A stretch of DNA of 11,886 nucleotides from Lentisphaerota bacterium. GTDB lineage: Bacteria > Verrucomicrobiota > Kiritimatiellia > UBA8416 > JAFGTH01. Location: assembly GCA_016934225.1 (NCBI GenBank), contig JAFGTH010000060.1, positions 1 to 11,886 on the forward strand, written 5' to 3'. Both the position numbers and the translations under genes were made by a program. Shown piece after piece: positions 1 through 8,080 of the stretch. Position 1 is the stretch's first letter. Every line of letters begins with the position of its first letter. A model generated the notes under the pieces. It was not told where the DNA came from. It made no database searches and saw only the letters and a list, made by a program, of their open reading frames with translations.

Positions 1-756
1 AACTAATATCCCTATCAAAGGATACTTTCTGCAAACCGTGGCTTGCAGATCGTTGAAAAGGCCGCAAGCGGCTGCGCCTATATCCCCATTTGCCAATGCG
101 GAAACGATACTATTATCGTGTATCCTGCCCAATGTCAAGGAGGACGAGCTGTGCCTTGAATATATGTCCTTTGTTGACACATTTATGCCCGGATTCGCCA
201 GTACAATCCACCACCCTTTTTCGCAAATATCATCTGAAACAGATAAGGCCGTAACGTATTCGCCCCTGCCTTCCACCAGAACCGCTCCGCCATGTATAAG
301 CGCTGGAATGTCACAGCCCAGTTTCGCCCCAATTTCCATTAAATCCGCAGAACCCAAACCCGTATTCCACCATTTATTCAAAGTTTTGAGCACCGTCGCC
401 GCATCCGAACTGCCGCCCCCCAATCCTCCACCGACCGGAATGCGCTTTTTTAACAGAATCCGCACACCGCCATTGTGCCCCGTTAAATCCTTAAGCAAAA
501 CAGCCGCTCGTGTGCAAAGATTGTTTTTCGAAGCAACACAACATCCGTTCATCGAACTTGATGGCGCACATCCGTCAACCACCGTTTCTATGATGCCGTC
601 CGTGTCTTCAAAGGCAAGCGTATCCGAAAGACTTATCGGTACAACAACGCTGCGGATGTCGTGATATCCGTCATCCCTGGCCCTGATAACCTCCAATGCG
701 AAATTCACCTTGGCCCATGCTTCAACTCCCTTGCCGCCAAACACATTTTCAGACAT
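1..756 (-). CDS. ispE: 4-diphosphocytidyl-2-C-methyl-D-erythritol kinase (C-terminus cut by window edge)
   Basis: Cytosolic GHMP-family kinase of the MEP (non-mevalonate) isoprenoid pathway. It uses ATP to phosphorylate the 2-hydroxyl of CDP-methylerythritol. The minus-strand frame is open from an ATG at 756 to the left edge with no stop, giving 252 residues of a family that is usually about 280-300, so roughly 30-45 residues are missing. Visible motifs: AKVNFALEV near residues 15-23 (the Lys-Asn pair of the substrate site), the glycine-rich ATP loop PVGGGLGGGSSDAA at 107-120, GCDIP at 148-152 with the presumed catalytic Asp150, and PGINVSTKDIYS at about 190-201. The start is supported by GGAAAGAGAG a few bases upstream. 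It lies 39 bp behind valS in the same direction and is probably co-transcribed with it. It is functionally unrelated to the amino-acid genes and looks like an operon passenger. Confidence 0.95.
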   Translation of the reverse strand, partial: MSENVFGGKGVEAWAKVNFALEVIRARDDGYHDIRSVVVPISLSDTLAFEDTDGIIETVVDGCAPSSSMNGCCVASKNNLCTRAAVLLKDLTGHNGGVRILLKKRIPVGGGLGGGSSDAATVLKTLNKWWNTGLGSADLMEIGAKLGCDIPALIHGGAVLVEGRGEYVTALSVSDDICEKGWWIVLANPGINVSTKDIYSRHSSSSLTLGRIHDNSIVSALANGDIGAAACGLFNDLQATVCRKYPLIGILV

Positions 757-795
757 TCGCTTCTCTCTTTCCAAAAATAATGAGATTGAAACGGA

Positions 796-3483
796 TTACG
801 TTTTCAATGTGTCCAACAATTGTTGAAGTTTGCGACGTTCATCAAGAAGTTCTTGCTTCTTCTCATTTTGTTGCTCAACCACATGTTTGGGAGCTTTGCT
901 CATAAAATCAACGTTTGCCAGCTTCATGTTGATTCGTTCCAGGCCGCCTATTACCTTTTCAAGCCGGCTGGTCAATCGTTTTGTTTCCTCTCCGATATCT
1001 ATCAACCCCTCAAGCGGCATATAAATCGTGCCGAGCTTACTCAAGCCACTGGGCATAACTTTTCCAGTTTCAATCGCCTTGACAATGGTCATACGATCCG
1101 CCCTTAACAACACTTTCAGGGAATTTGCGTCCGATTCCATTCGCGAACCGGCGGCATCCGACTCCGGCACAATAATATAATTGATTTCCTTCGACGGCGT
1201 TATGCCGTAATCCGCGCGCAGAATTCTGCCGGCGCGCACCAGATCGTGTTTTTTTTCAACATACTCCACAGACTCCGTATCCATGCCCCACGTGGCCATC
1301 GTTTCGGAAGAAGCCGGTTGCGGCCATTGCGCGTATGCGATTGTATCTTCATCCTTCCCGTAACCCATGGTGTGCCAGATTTCTTCGGTAATAAACGGCA
1401 TCATCGGATGCAACAAACGCAGCGCCGAAGAAAAAATATAGTTCATGATTTTCATAACCTGCGCGCGGCGCGGCTCATCACCTTTGCTCAGAACACTTTT
1501 TGCATATTCGACATACCAATCGCAGAACTGATGCCATATGAATTCGTAGAGAACAAGCGACGCATCGTTGAAACGATATTTCTCGAGATTCTCCGTGCAT
1601 GATGCGATCGCGCTTTGAAGCCGGGCTATAATATGTTTGTCGTCAGGCTCAAGAAGATCCGCGCTGAGATCAGGCAAAATCGCCGGATCCGATCCGCTGC
1701 CGCAAATGCCTTGCATTTGCATGAACCGAGCGGCATTCCATAACTTCGTGCCGAAATTCCTGCCTATCTCGAACTTGTCGTTTGATAAAAACACATCCTG
1801 ACCGGTCGCGGTGATCATCATCAGACTGAACCGTAATGCATCCGCGCTGAATTCCTCGATGATCGTCAGAGGATCTATGGAATTGCCCAGGCTTTTGCTC
1901 ATTTTCAGGCCCTTATCGTCCCGCACTGTTCCGTGGATGTACACTTTCGAAAACGGCACGTCCCCCATAAATTCCAGGCCGGCCATTATCATGCGCGCCA
2001 CCCAGAAAAAAATTATTTCCGAGGCAGTCACAAGATCGTTTGTCGGATAATAGAATTTCAGATCATCTTTTGCCTCGGGCCAACCAAATGTGCTGAACGG
2101 CCATAACCAGGATGAGAACCATGTGTCGAGCACATCCTCATCTTGACGCACATTGCCGCTGCCGCATTTCGGACATACAGTGGCGACAATTTTCGCGGCC
2201 CATTCATGACCACAGGCATCACAGTAAAATACGGGTATCCGGTGTCCCCACCAGATCTGTCTGGAAATGCACCAGTCTCGAATGTTCTCCATCCAGTCCA
2301 GGTAAACTTTTGTCCAGCGCTTCGGCACAAATTCCACACTGCCGTTCTTCACCGCATCAATGGCCCGCTCGGCAAGAGGCTTCATTTTAACAAACCATTG
2401 AGGCGAAAGACGCGGCTCGACAACTGTATCGCAACGATAACAATGACCAACAGCGTGATTATGATCTTCTACTTTCTCAAGCAACCCGGCAGCTTTCAGA
2501 TCTTCAAGTATTTTCTTTCGACATTCAAAACGGTCCATACCGGCATAACAACCGGCAAATTCGTTCATCGTACCGTTGCCGTTCATAACATTGATCGGCG
2601 TCAGATTGTGACGCAAACCCATTTCAAAGTCGTTCGGATCATGAGCCGGCGTAACCTTCACAATGCCGGTGCCGAACTTCGGATCAACAATGTCATCCTT
2701 TATCACCACCAACTCGCGGTCGAGGATGGGCAACATTATTTTTTTCGACGAAAGATCCTTGTATCGTTCGTCGCCGGGATTCACAGCGACTGCAACGTCG
2801 CCGAGAAGCGTTTCCGGACGTGTGGTTGCCACAACGATATGCTCCGCCTTGCCGTCGTCGTTCGATACCGGATACTTGATGTAGTAGAGCTTGCCCCTCG
2901 TGTCAATATGCTCGCTCTCTTCGTCCGATAAAGCAGTATGACAACGCGGACACCAGTTGATAATGTAGTTGGCTTTATGAATCAGTCCCTTGTCATAAAG
3001 CCGGACAAACACCTCGGCAACGGCATCGCTCAACCCTGAGTCCATTGTAAAACGCTCGCGATCCCAATCGCATGATGCGCCCAGCCGCTTGAGTTGGTTG
3101 ATAATCGTACCGCCATATTGTTCGCGCCATTTCCAGACGCGGGCAATAAACGCATCACGTCCGAGATCCTCTCGACTTTTTCCTTCTTCCCGCAGCGATC
3201 GTTCGACAACGTTTTGTGTCGCAATGCCGGCATGATCGGTTCCCGGAATCCATACCACGTTTCTACCCTGCATGCGGCGCCATCTGACGAGAATATCCTG
3301 GATCGTGTTGTTGAGCGCATGGCCCATGTGAAGTATCCCCGTCACGTTCGGCGGAGGTATTACAACGCAATAGGGATCTCCGCCGTCTTGAGAAGTCCGA
3401 TGATAAATTCTGCGTTCCAGCCACAAACGCAGCCATTTATCCTCAAGTCGCTTAGGATTGTAATTTTTTTCCATCTCGGCCAT
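796..3483 (-). CDS. valS: valyl-tRNA synthetase
   Basis: Class I aminoacyl-tRNA synthetase that charges tRNA-Val, with a CP1 domain that hydrolyses mischarged Thr-tRNA. From the ATG at 3483 it has 895 residues, close to the bacterial norm. Visible: NVTGILHMGH (HIGH signature, HMGH at about 52-55), GTDHAGIATQ (about 81-90), editing-domain TTRPETLLGD (about 220-229), four Cys-X2-Cys pairs at about 178/181, 348/351, 421/424 and 437/440 that may bind zinc, and KMSKS at about 527-531. A charged C-terminal segment from about 830 to the end is the usual ValRS tRNA-binding coiled coil. I chose the start at 3483 because GAGAG sits 6 nt upstream and MAEMEKNYNPKRLE is family-like. A TTG at 3531, overlapping the cimA stop as TTGA, would add 16 residues with a weaker ribosome site. 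An ATG at 3474 is also possible. It stops with TAA at 796-798. Confidence 0.97.
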   Translation of the reverse strand: MAEMEKNYNPKRLEDKWLRLWLERRIYHRTSQDGGDPYCVVIPPPNVTGILHMGHALNNTIQDILVRWRRMQGRNVVWIPGTDHAGIATQNVVERSLREEGKSREDLGRDAFIARVWKWREQYGGTIINQLKRLGASCDWDRERFTMDSGLSDAVAEVFVRLYDKGLIHKANYIINWCPRCHTALSDEESEHIDTRGKLYYIKYPVSNDDGKAEHIVVATTRPETLLGDVAVAVNPGDERYKDLSSKKIMLPILDRELVVIKDDIVDPKFGTGIVKVTPAHDPNDFEMGLRHNLTPINVMNGNGTMNEFAGCYAGMDRFECRKKILEDLKAAGLLEKVEDHNHAVGHCYRCDTVVEPRLSPQWFVKMKPLAERAIDAVKNGSVEFVPKRWTKVYLDWMENIRDWCISRQIWWGHRIPVFYCDACGHEWAAKIVATVCPKCGSGNVRQDEDVLDTWFSSWLWPFSTFGWPEAKDDLKFYYPTNDLVTASEIIFFWVARMIMAGLEFMGDVPFSKVYIHGTVRDDKGLKMSKSLGNSIDPLTIIEEFSADALRFSLMMITATGQDVFLSNDKFEIGRNFGTKLWNAARFMQMQGICGSGSDPAILPDLSADLLEPDDKHIIARLQSAIASCTENLEKYRFNDASLVLYEFIWHQFCDWYVEYAKSVLSKGDEPRRAQVMKIMNYIFSSALRLLHPMMPFITEEIWHTMGYGKDEDTIAYAQWPQPASSETMATWGMDTESVEYVEKKHDLVRAGRILRADYGITPSKEINYIIVPESDAAGSRMESDANSLKVLLRADRMTIVKAIETGKVMPSGLSKLGTIYMPLEGLIDIGEETKRLTSRLEKVIGGLERINMKLANVDFMSKAPKHVVEQQNEKKQELLDERRKLQQLLDTLKT

Positions 3484-3527
3484 AAGTCGCTCTCGTTCCT
3501 CGCCGGTCAAGCCACCCTTGACACGTA

Positions 3528-5117
3528 TCAAGCGTTTTTCTCATTCTCTTCGGACTTGAACAGCTTATATTCGACGCTGTCCACCAAAGCTTCCCACGAC
3601 GCTTCGATAATGTTTTCCGAAACACCTACCGTGCCCCAACTGTCCTCTCCGTCACTGGACTCGATGAGTACACGCGTTTTCGCGGCCGTCGCTTCTTCCG
3701 GATCAAGAATTCGCACACGGAAATCTGTTAAAAAGACCTTCGCTATCTCCGGATAAAACCGCATCAACGCTTTCCGTAACGCACTGTCGAGCGCATTGAC
3801 CGGGCCATCGCCGTCGGCCGAAGTTTGCTCGATTTGATTGTTCACCCGCACTTTGATGATTGCGTCCGAGGTGCAGGGCTCGTTTTGCCCCCTCTTTTCA
3901 ACAGTTACACGGAATCCTTCCAGTTCAAAGAACGGTTTGTGCTCCTTTAATACCTTCTGAATGAGTATCTTGAACGACGCATCTGCGGCTTCAAAAGCAT
4001 ACCCCTGGCTTTCCAATTCCTTTAATGCGCTTAATATCTCTCGTGTATCATTGGCGGAATCCATCCGACCTACTCCAAGCTCTACCGCTTTCAGTAACAC
4101 GCTGCTGCCGCCGGCCAGTTCCGAAACCAAATTCCTTCGCTTATTCCCGACCAGCCCTGGTTCAACATGTTCAAACGTCCTGGGATTTTTCTTAACGCCA
4201 TCAACATGAGAACCGCCCTTGTGACTAAACGCGCTCTGGCCGACATAAGGCGCCTTTTTGTCGTGAGTTAAATTCACAAGTTCGTCCGCAAACAAAGACA
4301 GCTCACGCATTTTCGACAGTTCCCCGTCTTTCACGCAACGCTTGCCCATCTTAAGCTCAAGAGTAGGAATTATGGCGCACAGGTTTGCATTCCCGCATCT
4401 CTCCCCATATCCGTTGATCGTGCCCTGCACCTGAACCGCGCCGGCCCTGACCGCCTCCAATGTATTGGCAATCGCCAGGCCCATATCGTTGTGAATATGA
4501 ATCGCCACACGCGTTTTGACGGATGAAACCACCGCTTTCGTGATGTCGTAAATCTCGTTAGTAAGGCAACCACCGTTCGTATCGCACAACACCACAGTAT
4601 CGGCCCCGGCATCAACTGCGCACTGCGCCACCGACATTGCAAAATCAGCGTTAGCTTTGTAACCGTCAAAGAAATGCTCAGCATCAAAGAGCACCTCTTT
4701 GCCGTGGTCTTTGAGGTATGATACAGTCTCCGATATCATCGCCAAATTCTCTTTGATCGTTGTGCGCAGTACATCACTTACGTGCAGATCCCAAGCCTTC
4801 CCGGTTATCGCCACTGCTGATGTGTCGGCCTTAATGAGATTGGCCACCATGGGATCGGACCCTACCTTCGCGCCTACCCGGCGCGTGCTGCCGAAAGCCA
4901 CAATTACGGAATGGCTCAAATTCTCCTTTTTGATGTCCTCGAAGAACCTCATGTCCTTTTGGTTCGACCCGGCATAGCCTCCTTCTATGTAATCAATCCC
5001 GAACAAATCGAGCCGCTTCGCCAATTTGATCTTGCCAACACCGGAAAACGACACATCCTCGCCCTGTGCGCCGTCGCGTAATGTTGTGTCATATACCGTT
5101 ATTTTTTCACTGTTCAT
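3528..5117 (-). CDS. cimA: (R)-citramalate synthase
   Basis: Condenses acetyl-CoA with pyruvate to (R)-citramalate, the first step of the threonine-independent route to 2-oxobutyrate and isoleucine. The protein has 529 residues. Motifs: YDTTLRDGAQGEDVSFS at 9-25 (Arg14 and Asp15 of the DRE-TIM metallolyase site), IEGGYAGSNQKD at 44-55, GKAWDLHV at 106-113, metal-binding HIHND at 207-211, and GYGERCGNANL at 236-246. From about 400 a LeuA-type regulatory domain follows, with GDGPVNALDSALRKAL at 436-451. The TLRDGAQGE and GKAWDLHV variants fit the citramalate synthase branch better than 2-isopropylmalate synthase or homocitrate synthase. The regulatory domain suggests feedback control, presumably by isoleucine, which is inferred from the family. 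The ATG is 12 bp after the aspartokinase stop, preceded only by a weak GGTG site, so translational coupling is likely. Confidence 0.94.
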   Translation of the reverse strand: MNSEKITVYDTTLRDGAQGEDVSFSGVGKIKLAKRLDLFGIDYIEGGYAGSNQKDMRFFEDIKKENLSHSVIVAFGSTRRVGAKVGSDPMVANLIKADTSAVAITGKAWDLHVSDVLRTTIKENLAMISETVSYLKDHGKEVLFDAEHFFDGYKANADFAMSVAQCAVDAGADTVVLCDTNGGCLTNEIYDITKAVVSSVKTRVAIHIHNDMGLAIANTLEAVRAGAVQVQGTINGYGERCGNANLCAIIPTLELKMGKRCVKDGELSKMRELSLFADELVNLTHDKKAPYVGQSAFSHKGGSHVDGVKKNPRTFEHVEPGLVGNKRRNLVSELAGGSSVLLKAVELGVGRMDSANDTREILSALKELESQGYAFEAADASFKILIQKVLKEHKPFFELEGFRVTVEKRGQNEPCTSDAIIKVRVNNQIEQTSADGDGPVNALDSALRKALMRFYPEIAKVFLTDFRVRILDPEEATAAKTRVLIESSDGEDSWGTVGVSENIIEASWEALVDSVEYKLFKSEENEKNA

Positions 5118-5129
5118 TTCAGCACCAAT

Positions 5130-6485
5130 TCACTTTCGCCATGGAAAAAACGAAGCGTACAAGGATCTGACCGCCTGCTCGCTGTCTTCACCCTTCACTC
5201 CGAACATCATGCTGATTTCGGACGCGCCCTGATCCATCATTTCTATGTTCACACCGGCGTCGGCCAGTGCTTTTGTCGCCTTGGCCGCCACCCCTACAAC
5301 GTACCGCATCCCCTCGCCTGCTATCATTATCAACGCCAATCCATGCTCAATATTCGCATCCGCGCCCAGCTCGATTTTAATGCGATCAAGAATCCGTTTC
5401 TCGGTCTCTTCGTCCATCCCGTCCTCACGCAGAACAATTGACAAAGTATCTATACCCGAAGGCAAATGCTCAAACGACAACCCTTCATCCTCGATTATCT
5501 GTAACAGCTTTCTTCCGAAACCGATCTCACGGTTCATTAAATACTTGCTCATTGAAATCGTGCAGAAACCCTTGTTGTGCGCTATGCCGACGACTCGACC
5601 TGCCGTTGTTTCCCTGTTCAGGACAATCATCGTGCCAGGTTCGTCCGGAGCATTGGTATTCTTAATGCAGATCGGAACGCCGTTTCGGATCGCCGGGATT
5701 ATCGCTTCATCATGCAATACTTTGAACCCCGCATAGGACAACTCGCGCATTTCCCGATATGTCATCTCCGGAATAGGTTCGGTGTTCGGCACAATCTTCG
5801 GGTCGGCTGCATATACAAAATTCACGTCAGTGAAATTTTCATACACATTAGCCTTGATCGCGGCCGCCAGAATCGCGCCGGTGACGTCCGACCCGCCACG
5901 CGAAAATGTGACAACCTGCCCTTCCGGCGTATATCCGAAAAATCCCGGAAAAACCGTTATGCCGTCATAGTCTGCAATTTTCGCAAGATTATCGTACGAC
6001 TCCGGCAATAACTGAGCACTGCCATGCTGAGCGGTCAGTAAAAGACCCGCTTCACGCGGATTCAAATATCTGGCTTTACAGCCGCGCTTCTGAAACTCGG
6101 CCGCCACAAGCTTCGCGCAATTATCTTCACCGGCCGCTTTCATCCTGTCCAGATATGCGGCATGACTGCTCTTGTCCGATTCCATACACAACTGTAGATC
6201 ATGTTTAATATCCGCTAGAACTTTTTCAGGGAGATCCAAATCGCGCTGTATCAACGCGTAACGCTCGACAATACGCCGTAATTCCTTTTCGCCCGAATTG
6301 CCGGCAAGTTTTTCCCGCGCACAGGTAATTAACAGGTCCGTCACTTTCGTGTCCGTCTTGTCGCGCTTTCCGGGAGCCGATACCACCACTACCCGACGCT
6401 CGGAATCGGACAATATGATGTCACATGATTTTGACACCTGAGCGGCATCAGCCATGGACGTCCCGCCAAATTTACAAACTTTCAT
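5130..6485 (-). CDS. lysC: aspartokinase, YclM/AK III-like, monofunctional
   Basis: Phosphorylates L-aspartate with ATP, the committed step towards lysine, threonine, methionine and isoleucine. The protein has 451 residues. Visible: KFGGTSMADAA at 5-15, KAAGEDN at 116-122, FSRGGSDVTGAIL at 194-206, and FTDVNFVYAADP at 218-229. Two C-terminal ACT domains lie at about 305-375 and 383-447, the second with VNIEMMDQGASEISMMFGV. The whole protein, including YENFTDV, SKYLMNREIGFG and FEHLPSGID, closely recalls Bacillus subtilis YclM (aspartokinase III) rather than the alpha/beta LysC type, so the symbol lysC is used generically. AK III in Bacillus is inhibited jointly by lysine and threonine, and similar control is plausible here but not shown. 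The ATG has AAAGGA 10 nt upstream, 21 bp after the hom stop. Confidence 0.95.
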   Translation of the reverse strand: MKVCKFGGTSMADAAQVSKSCDIILSDSERRVVVVSAPGKRDKTDTKVTDLLITCAREKLAGNSGEKELRRIVERYALIQRDLDLPEKVLADIKHDLQLCMESDKSSHAAYLDRMKAAGEDNCAKLVAAEFQKRGCKARYLNPREAGLLLTAQHGSAQLLPESYDNLAKIADYDGITVFPGFFGYTPEGQVVTFSRGGSDVTGAILAAAIKANVYENFTDVNFVYAADPKIVPNTEPIPEMTYREMRELSYAGFKVLHDEAIIPAIRNGVPICIKNTNAPDEPGTMIVLNRETTAGRVVGIAHNKGFCTISMSKYLMNREIGFGRKLLQIIEDEGLSFEHLPSGIDTLSIVLREDGMDEETEKRILDRIKIELGADANIEHGLALIMIAGEGMRYVVGVAAKATKALADAGVNIEMMDQGASEISMMFGVKGEDSEQAVRSLYASFFPWRK

Positions 6486-6506
6486 GGGAATCGTATCCTT
6501 TGAGCG

Positions 6507-7808
6507 CTATTCCTGAATCCTGATACGCACCGTCTCCGCGCCAACAACATTCATCGAACCGATTTCGGCCAGCGCGGCATTTAAATCCCGCTCAAAAGCA
6601 TTGTGCGTTACTATCACAATCGGCACATATTCGCCGACACGGCCTTCTTTTTGCAGAATGGATGCAATGCTGATGCCGTGAGCGCCAAGCACCGACGCGA
6701 TGCGCGCAAATACTCCCGGACTATCATGAAGCAGAAGGCGAAGATAATATCTCGTTTCGACGTCTTCCATACTGCAAAGCGATACCTTGCTGCCGAATGC
6801 TGGAATCGGGGGCACACGACATGGACTGTTGCCAACCAGATTTCTCACAACATCCGCGACATCACCAATTACGGCTCTGGCCGTCGGCTCACGCCCGGCG
6901 CCACGACCATAGTAAAGAGTGTCGCCCGACAAATCGCCGCGAACCATTACAGCATTGTAGGCCCCGCTGACCGACGCCAAAACATGATGCAGCGGAACAA
7001 GGGCCGGATGCACTCGCACATCAATTGACCGGGATTTGTCATCTCGATATTTTATAACGGCGAGCAGCTTGATTCTGTATCCGCAATCGTGAGCATACTC
7101 TATGTCCGCATCCGATATGCCACGAATACCTTCCACGTAAACCGAATCGAGCGGCAACATTGTGCCATAAGCCAGCGAAGCCAGAATAGTCGCTTTATGT
7201 GCAGTGTCCAATCCGTCTATGTCCAGACTCGGATCGGCTTCCGCATAGCCCTCAGCCTGAGCCGCCTGAAGAACATCTTCAAAATGCAAATGCTCCTGCT
7301 CCATCCTGGTCAATATGTAATTGCAGGTTCCATTAAGAATGCCGATAATACTTTTGATTCGGTTCCCAATTAAACCCTCGCGTAATGCCCGCACTATCGG
7401 TATCCCGCCGCCGACACTCGCGCCAAAGTAAATATCCACATTCTTTTCGCAGGCCAGTCCAAATATTCGCTCGCCATGTCCGGCCAATAACGCCTTGTTG
7501 GCCGTAACAACAGGTTTGCCGCGCTCCAAGGCCCGTACAATAAAATCCTTCGCCACACTCGTGCCGCCAATTAATTCGATTACAATTTGTATGTTCGGAT
7601 TGTCTATGACTAATCCGGCATCAGTCGTTAAAATCGCAGGATCTATCGAAACACCGCGATCCGTTTTAATATCTATGTCGGCAATGCCGCGCAATACAGG
7701 TTTGACTCCCAGTCGAGCGGCCAGTACATCGCCGTTTTCCTGCAGTCCACGAACAACCCCCGCGCCAACAGTCCCAAACCCCAGCAAACCTATTCCAATT
7801 TCCTTCAT
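6507..7808 (-). CDS. hom: homoserine dehydrogenase with C-terminal ACT domain
   Basis: Reduces aspartate semialdehyde to homoserine with NAD(P)H, feeding threonine and methionine and, through threonine, isoleucine. The protein has 433 residues, typical of the monofunctional enzyme. Domains: N-terminal Rossmann fold with GLLGFGTVGAGVV at 7-19, VTANKALLAGHG at 101-112, GILNGTCNYIL at 156-166, and the catalytic and homoserine-binding stretch AEGYAEADPSLDIDGLDTAHK at about 185-205. A C-terminal ACT domain runs from about 352 to 430 (YYLRLLLHDSPGVFARIASVLG), the usual seat of threonine feedback inhibition. It is first in the five-gene minus-strand run, so its upstream region probably drives the whole operon. 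The ATG at 7808 is preceded by a weak purine stretch (GAACGAGA). It is the partner of the next gene, aspartokinase, as separate polypeptides rather than a ThrA fusion. Confidence 0.96.
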   Translation of the reverse strand: MKEIGIGLLGFGTVGAGVVRGLQENGDVLAARLGVKPVLRGIADIDIKTDRGVSIDPAILTTDAGLVIDNPNIQIVIELIGGTSVAKDFIVRALERGKPVVTANKALLAGHGERIFGLACEKNVDIYFGASVGGGIPIVRALREGLIGNRIKSIIGILNGTCNYILTRMEQEHLHFEDVLQAAQAEGYAEADPSLDIDGLDTAHKATILASLAYGTMLPLDSVYVEGIRGISDADIEYAHDCGYRIKLLAVIKYRDDKSRSIDVRVHPALVPLHHVLASVSGAYNAVMVRGDLSGDTLYYGRGAGREPTARAVIGDVADVVRNLVGNSPCRVPPIPAFGSKVSLCSMEDVETRYYLRLLLHDSPGVFARIASVLGAHGISIASILQKEGRVGEYVPIVIVTHNAFERDLNAALAEIGSMNVVGAETVRIRIQE

Positions 7809-7879
7809 TTGCGAATCTCGTTCTTGTTGCTTTTCAGGCCAAAACGCGAAACTCTAACCCGGCCCGATTACCGCACACA

Positions 7880-7908
7880 AGCATAAACCTTAAGAACAAT
7901 ACGACCAA
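7880..7908 (-). promoter_or_regulatory. candidate sigma70-like promoter for the hom operon
   Basis: On the minus strand TTGGTC (7903-7908) and TATGCT (7880-7885) are separated by 17 bp, a standard spacing, about 70 bp upstream of the hom ATG. Matches to consensus are only 3/6 and 4/6, so this is a weak call from position and spacing. The leader between it and the start codon has no obvious terminator or antiterminator hairpin, leader peptide rich in regulatory codons, or T-box element that I could see. Confidence 0.3.
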
Positions 7909-7948
7909 ATCCTGAAAACCATCTGTATTTGCGCATTTATGACTCGAT

Positions 7949-7966
7949 GTCAATAAATACATTGAC
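7949..7966. promoter_or_regulatory. candidate operator: inverted repeat GTCAAT-N6-ATTGAC
   Basis: A perfect 6-bp dyad (GTCAAT at 7949-7954, spacer AAATAC, ATTGAC at 7961-7966) lies in the divergent intergenic region. The half-site centres are 12 bp apart, about one helical turn, as expected for a dimeric helix-turn-helix regulator. The right half-site overlaps the -35 box of the plus-strand nitroreductase promoter (TTGACT, 7962-7967), so a bound protein would be placed to repress it. The regulator gene is not in the window. It is not followed by a T-tract, so it is not a terminator. Confidence 0.4.
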
Positions 7967-7990
7967 TACATAGAATTGGAAAAAGAGAAT
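7962..7990 (+). promoter_or_regulatory. candidate sigma70-like promoter for the nitroreductase
   Basis: TTGACT (5/6 match to the -35 consensus, 7962-7967) is followed after 17 bp by GAGAAT (4/6, 7985-7990). A start site a few bases further on would give a leader of about 90 nt before the nitroreductase ATG. The region is AT-rich compared with the flanking genes. The call rests on motif match and spacing only. Confidence 0.4.
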
Positions 7991-8075
7991 AATTTATGTA
8001 ATCAGTGGGCTTATTTCGGACGGCAACATGGCGAAACAAGGTTGCTTTGGAATGCCCTCATTTATGTACAACCAC

Positions 8076-8080
8076 AGGAG
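8076..8080 (+). promoter_or_regulatory. ribosome binding site deciding the nitroreductase start
   Basis: AGGAG lies 8 nt before the ATG at 8089. This fixes the start there rather than at an upstream in-frame GTG (8005), which has no comparable site and would add 28 residues unlike a nitroreductase N-terminus. An ATG at 8095 would be 14 nt away, too far. Confidence 0.8.

Noticed and set aside
38..664. 208-residue plus-strand open frame opposite ispE
   Set aside because: The opposite strand encodes IspE with its GHMP motifs; the plus-strand frame has low-complexity Pro/Ser-rich content typical of an antisense shadow.
2143..2931. 262-residue plus-strand open frame opposite valS
   Set aside because: Antisense to highly conserved ValRS sequence, with no ribosome site or recognisable domain.
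7809..7879. Threonine/isoleucine attenuator, T-box or lysine riboswitch in the hom leader
   Set aside because: The leader is short, with no leader peptide rich in Thr or Ile codons, no T-box-like motif and no terminator hairpin that I could find.
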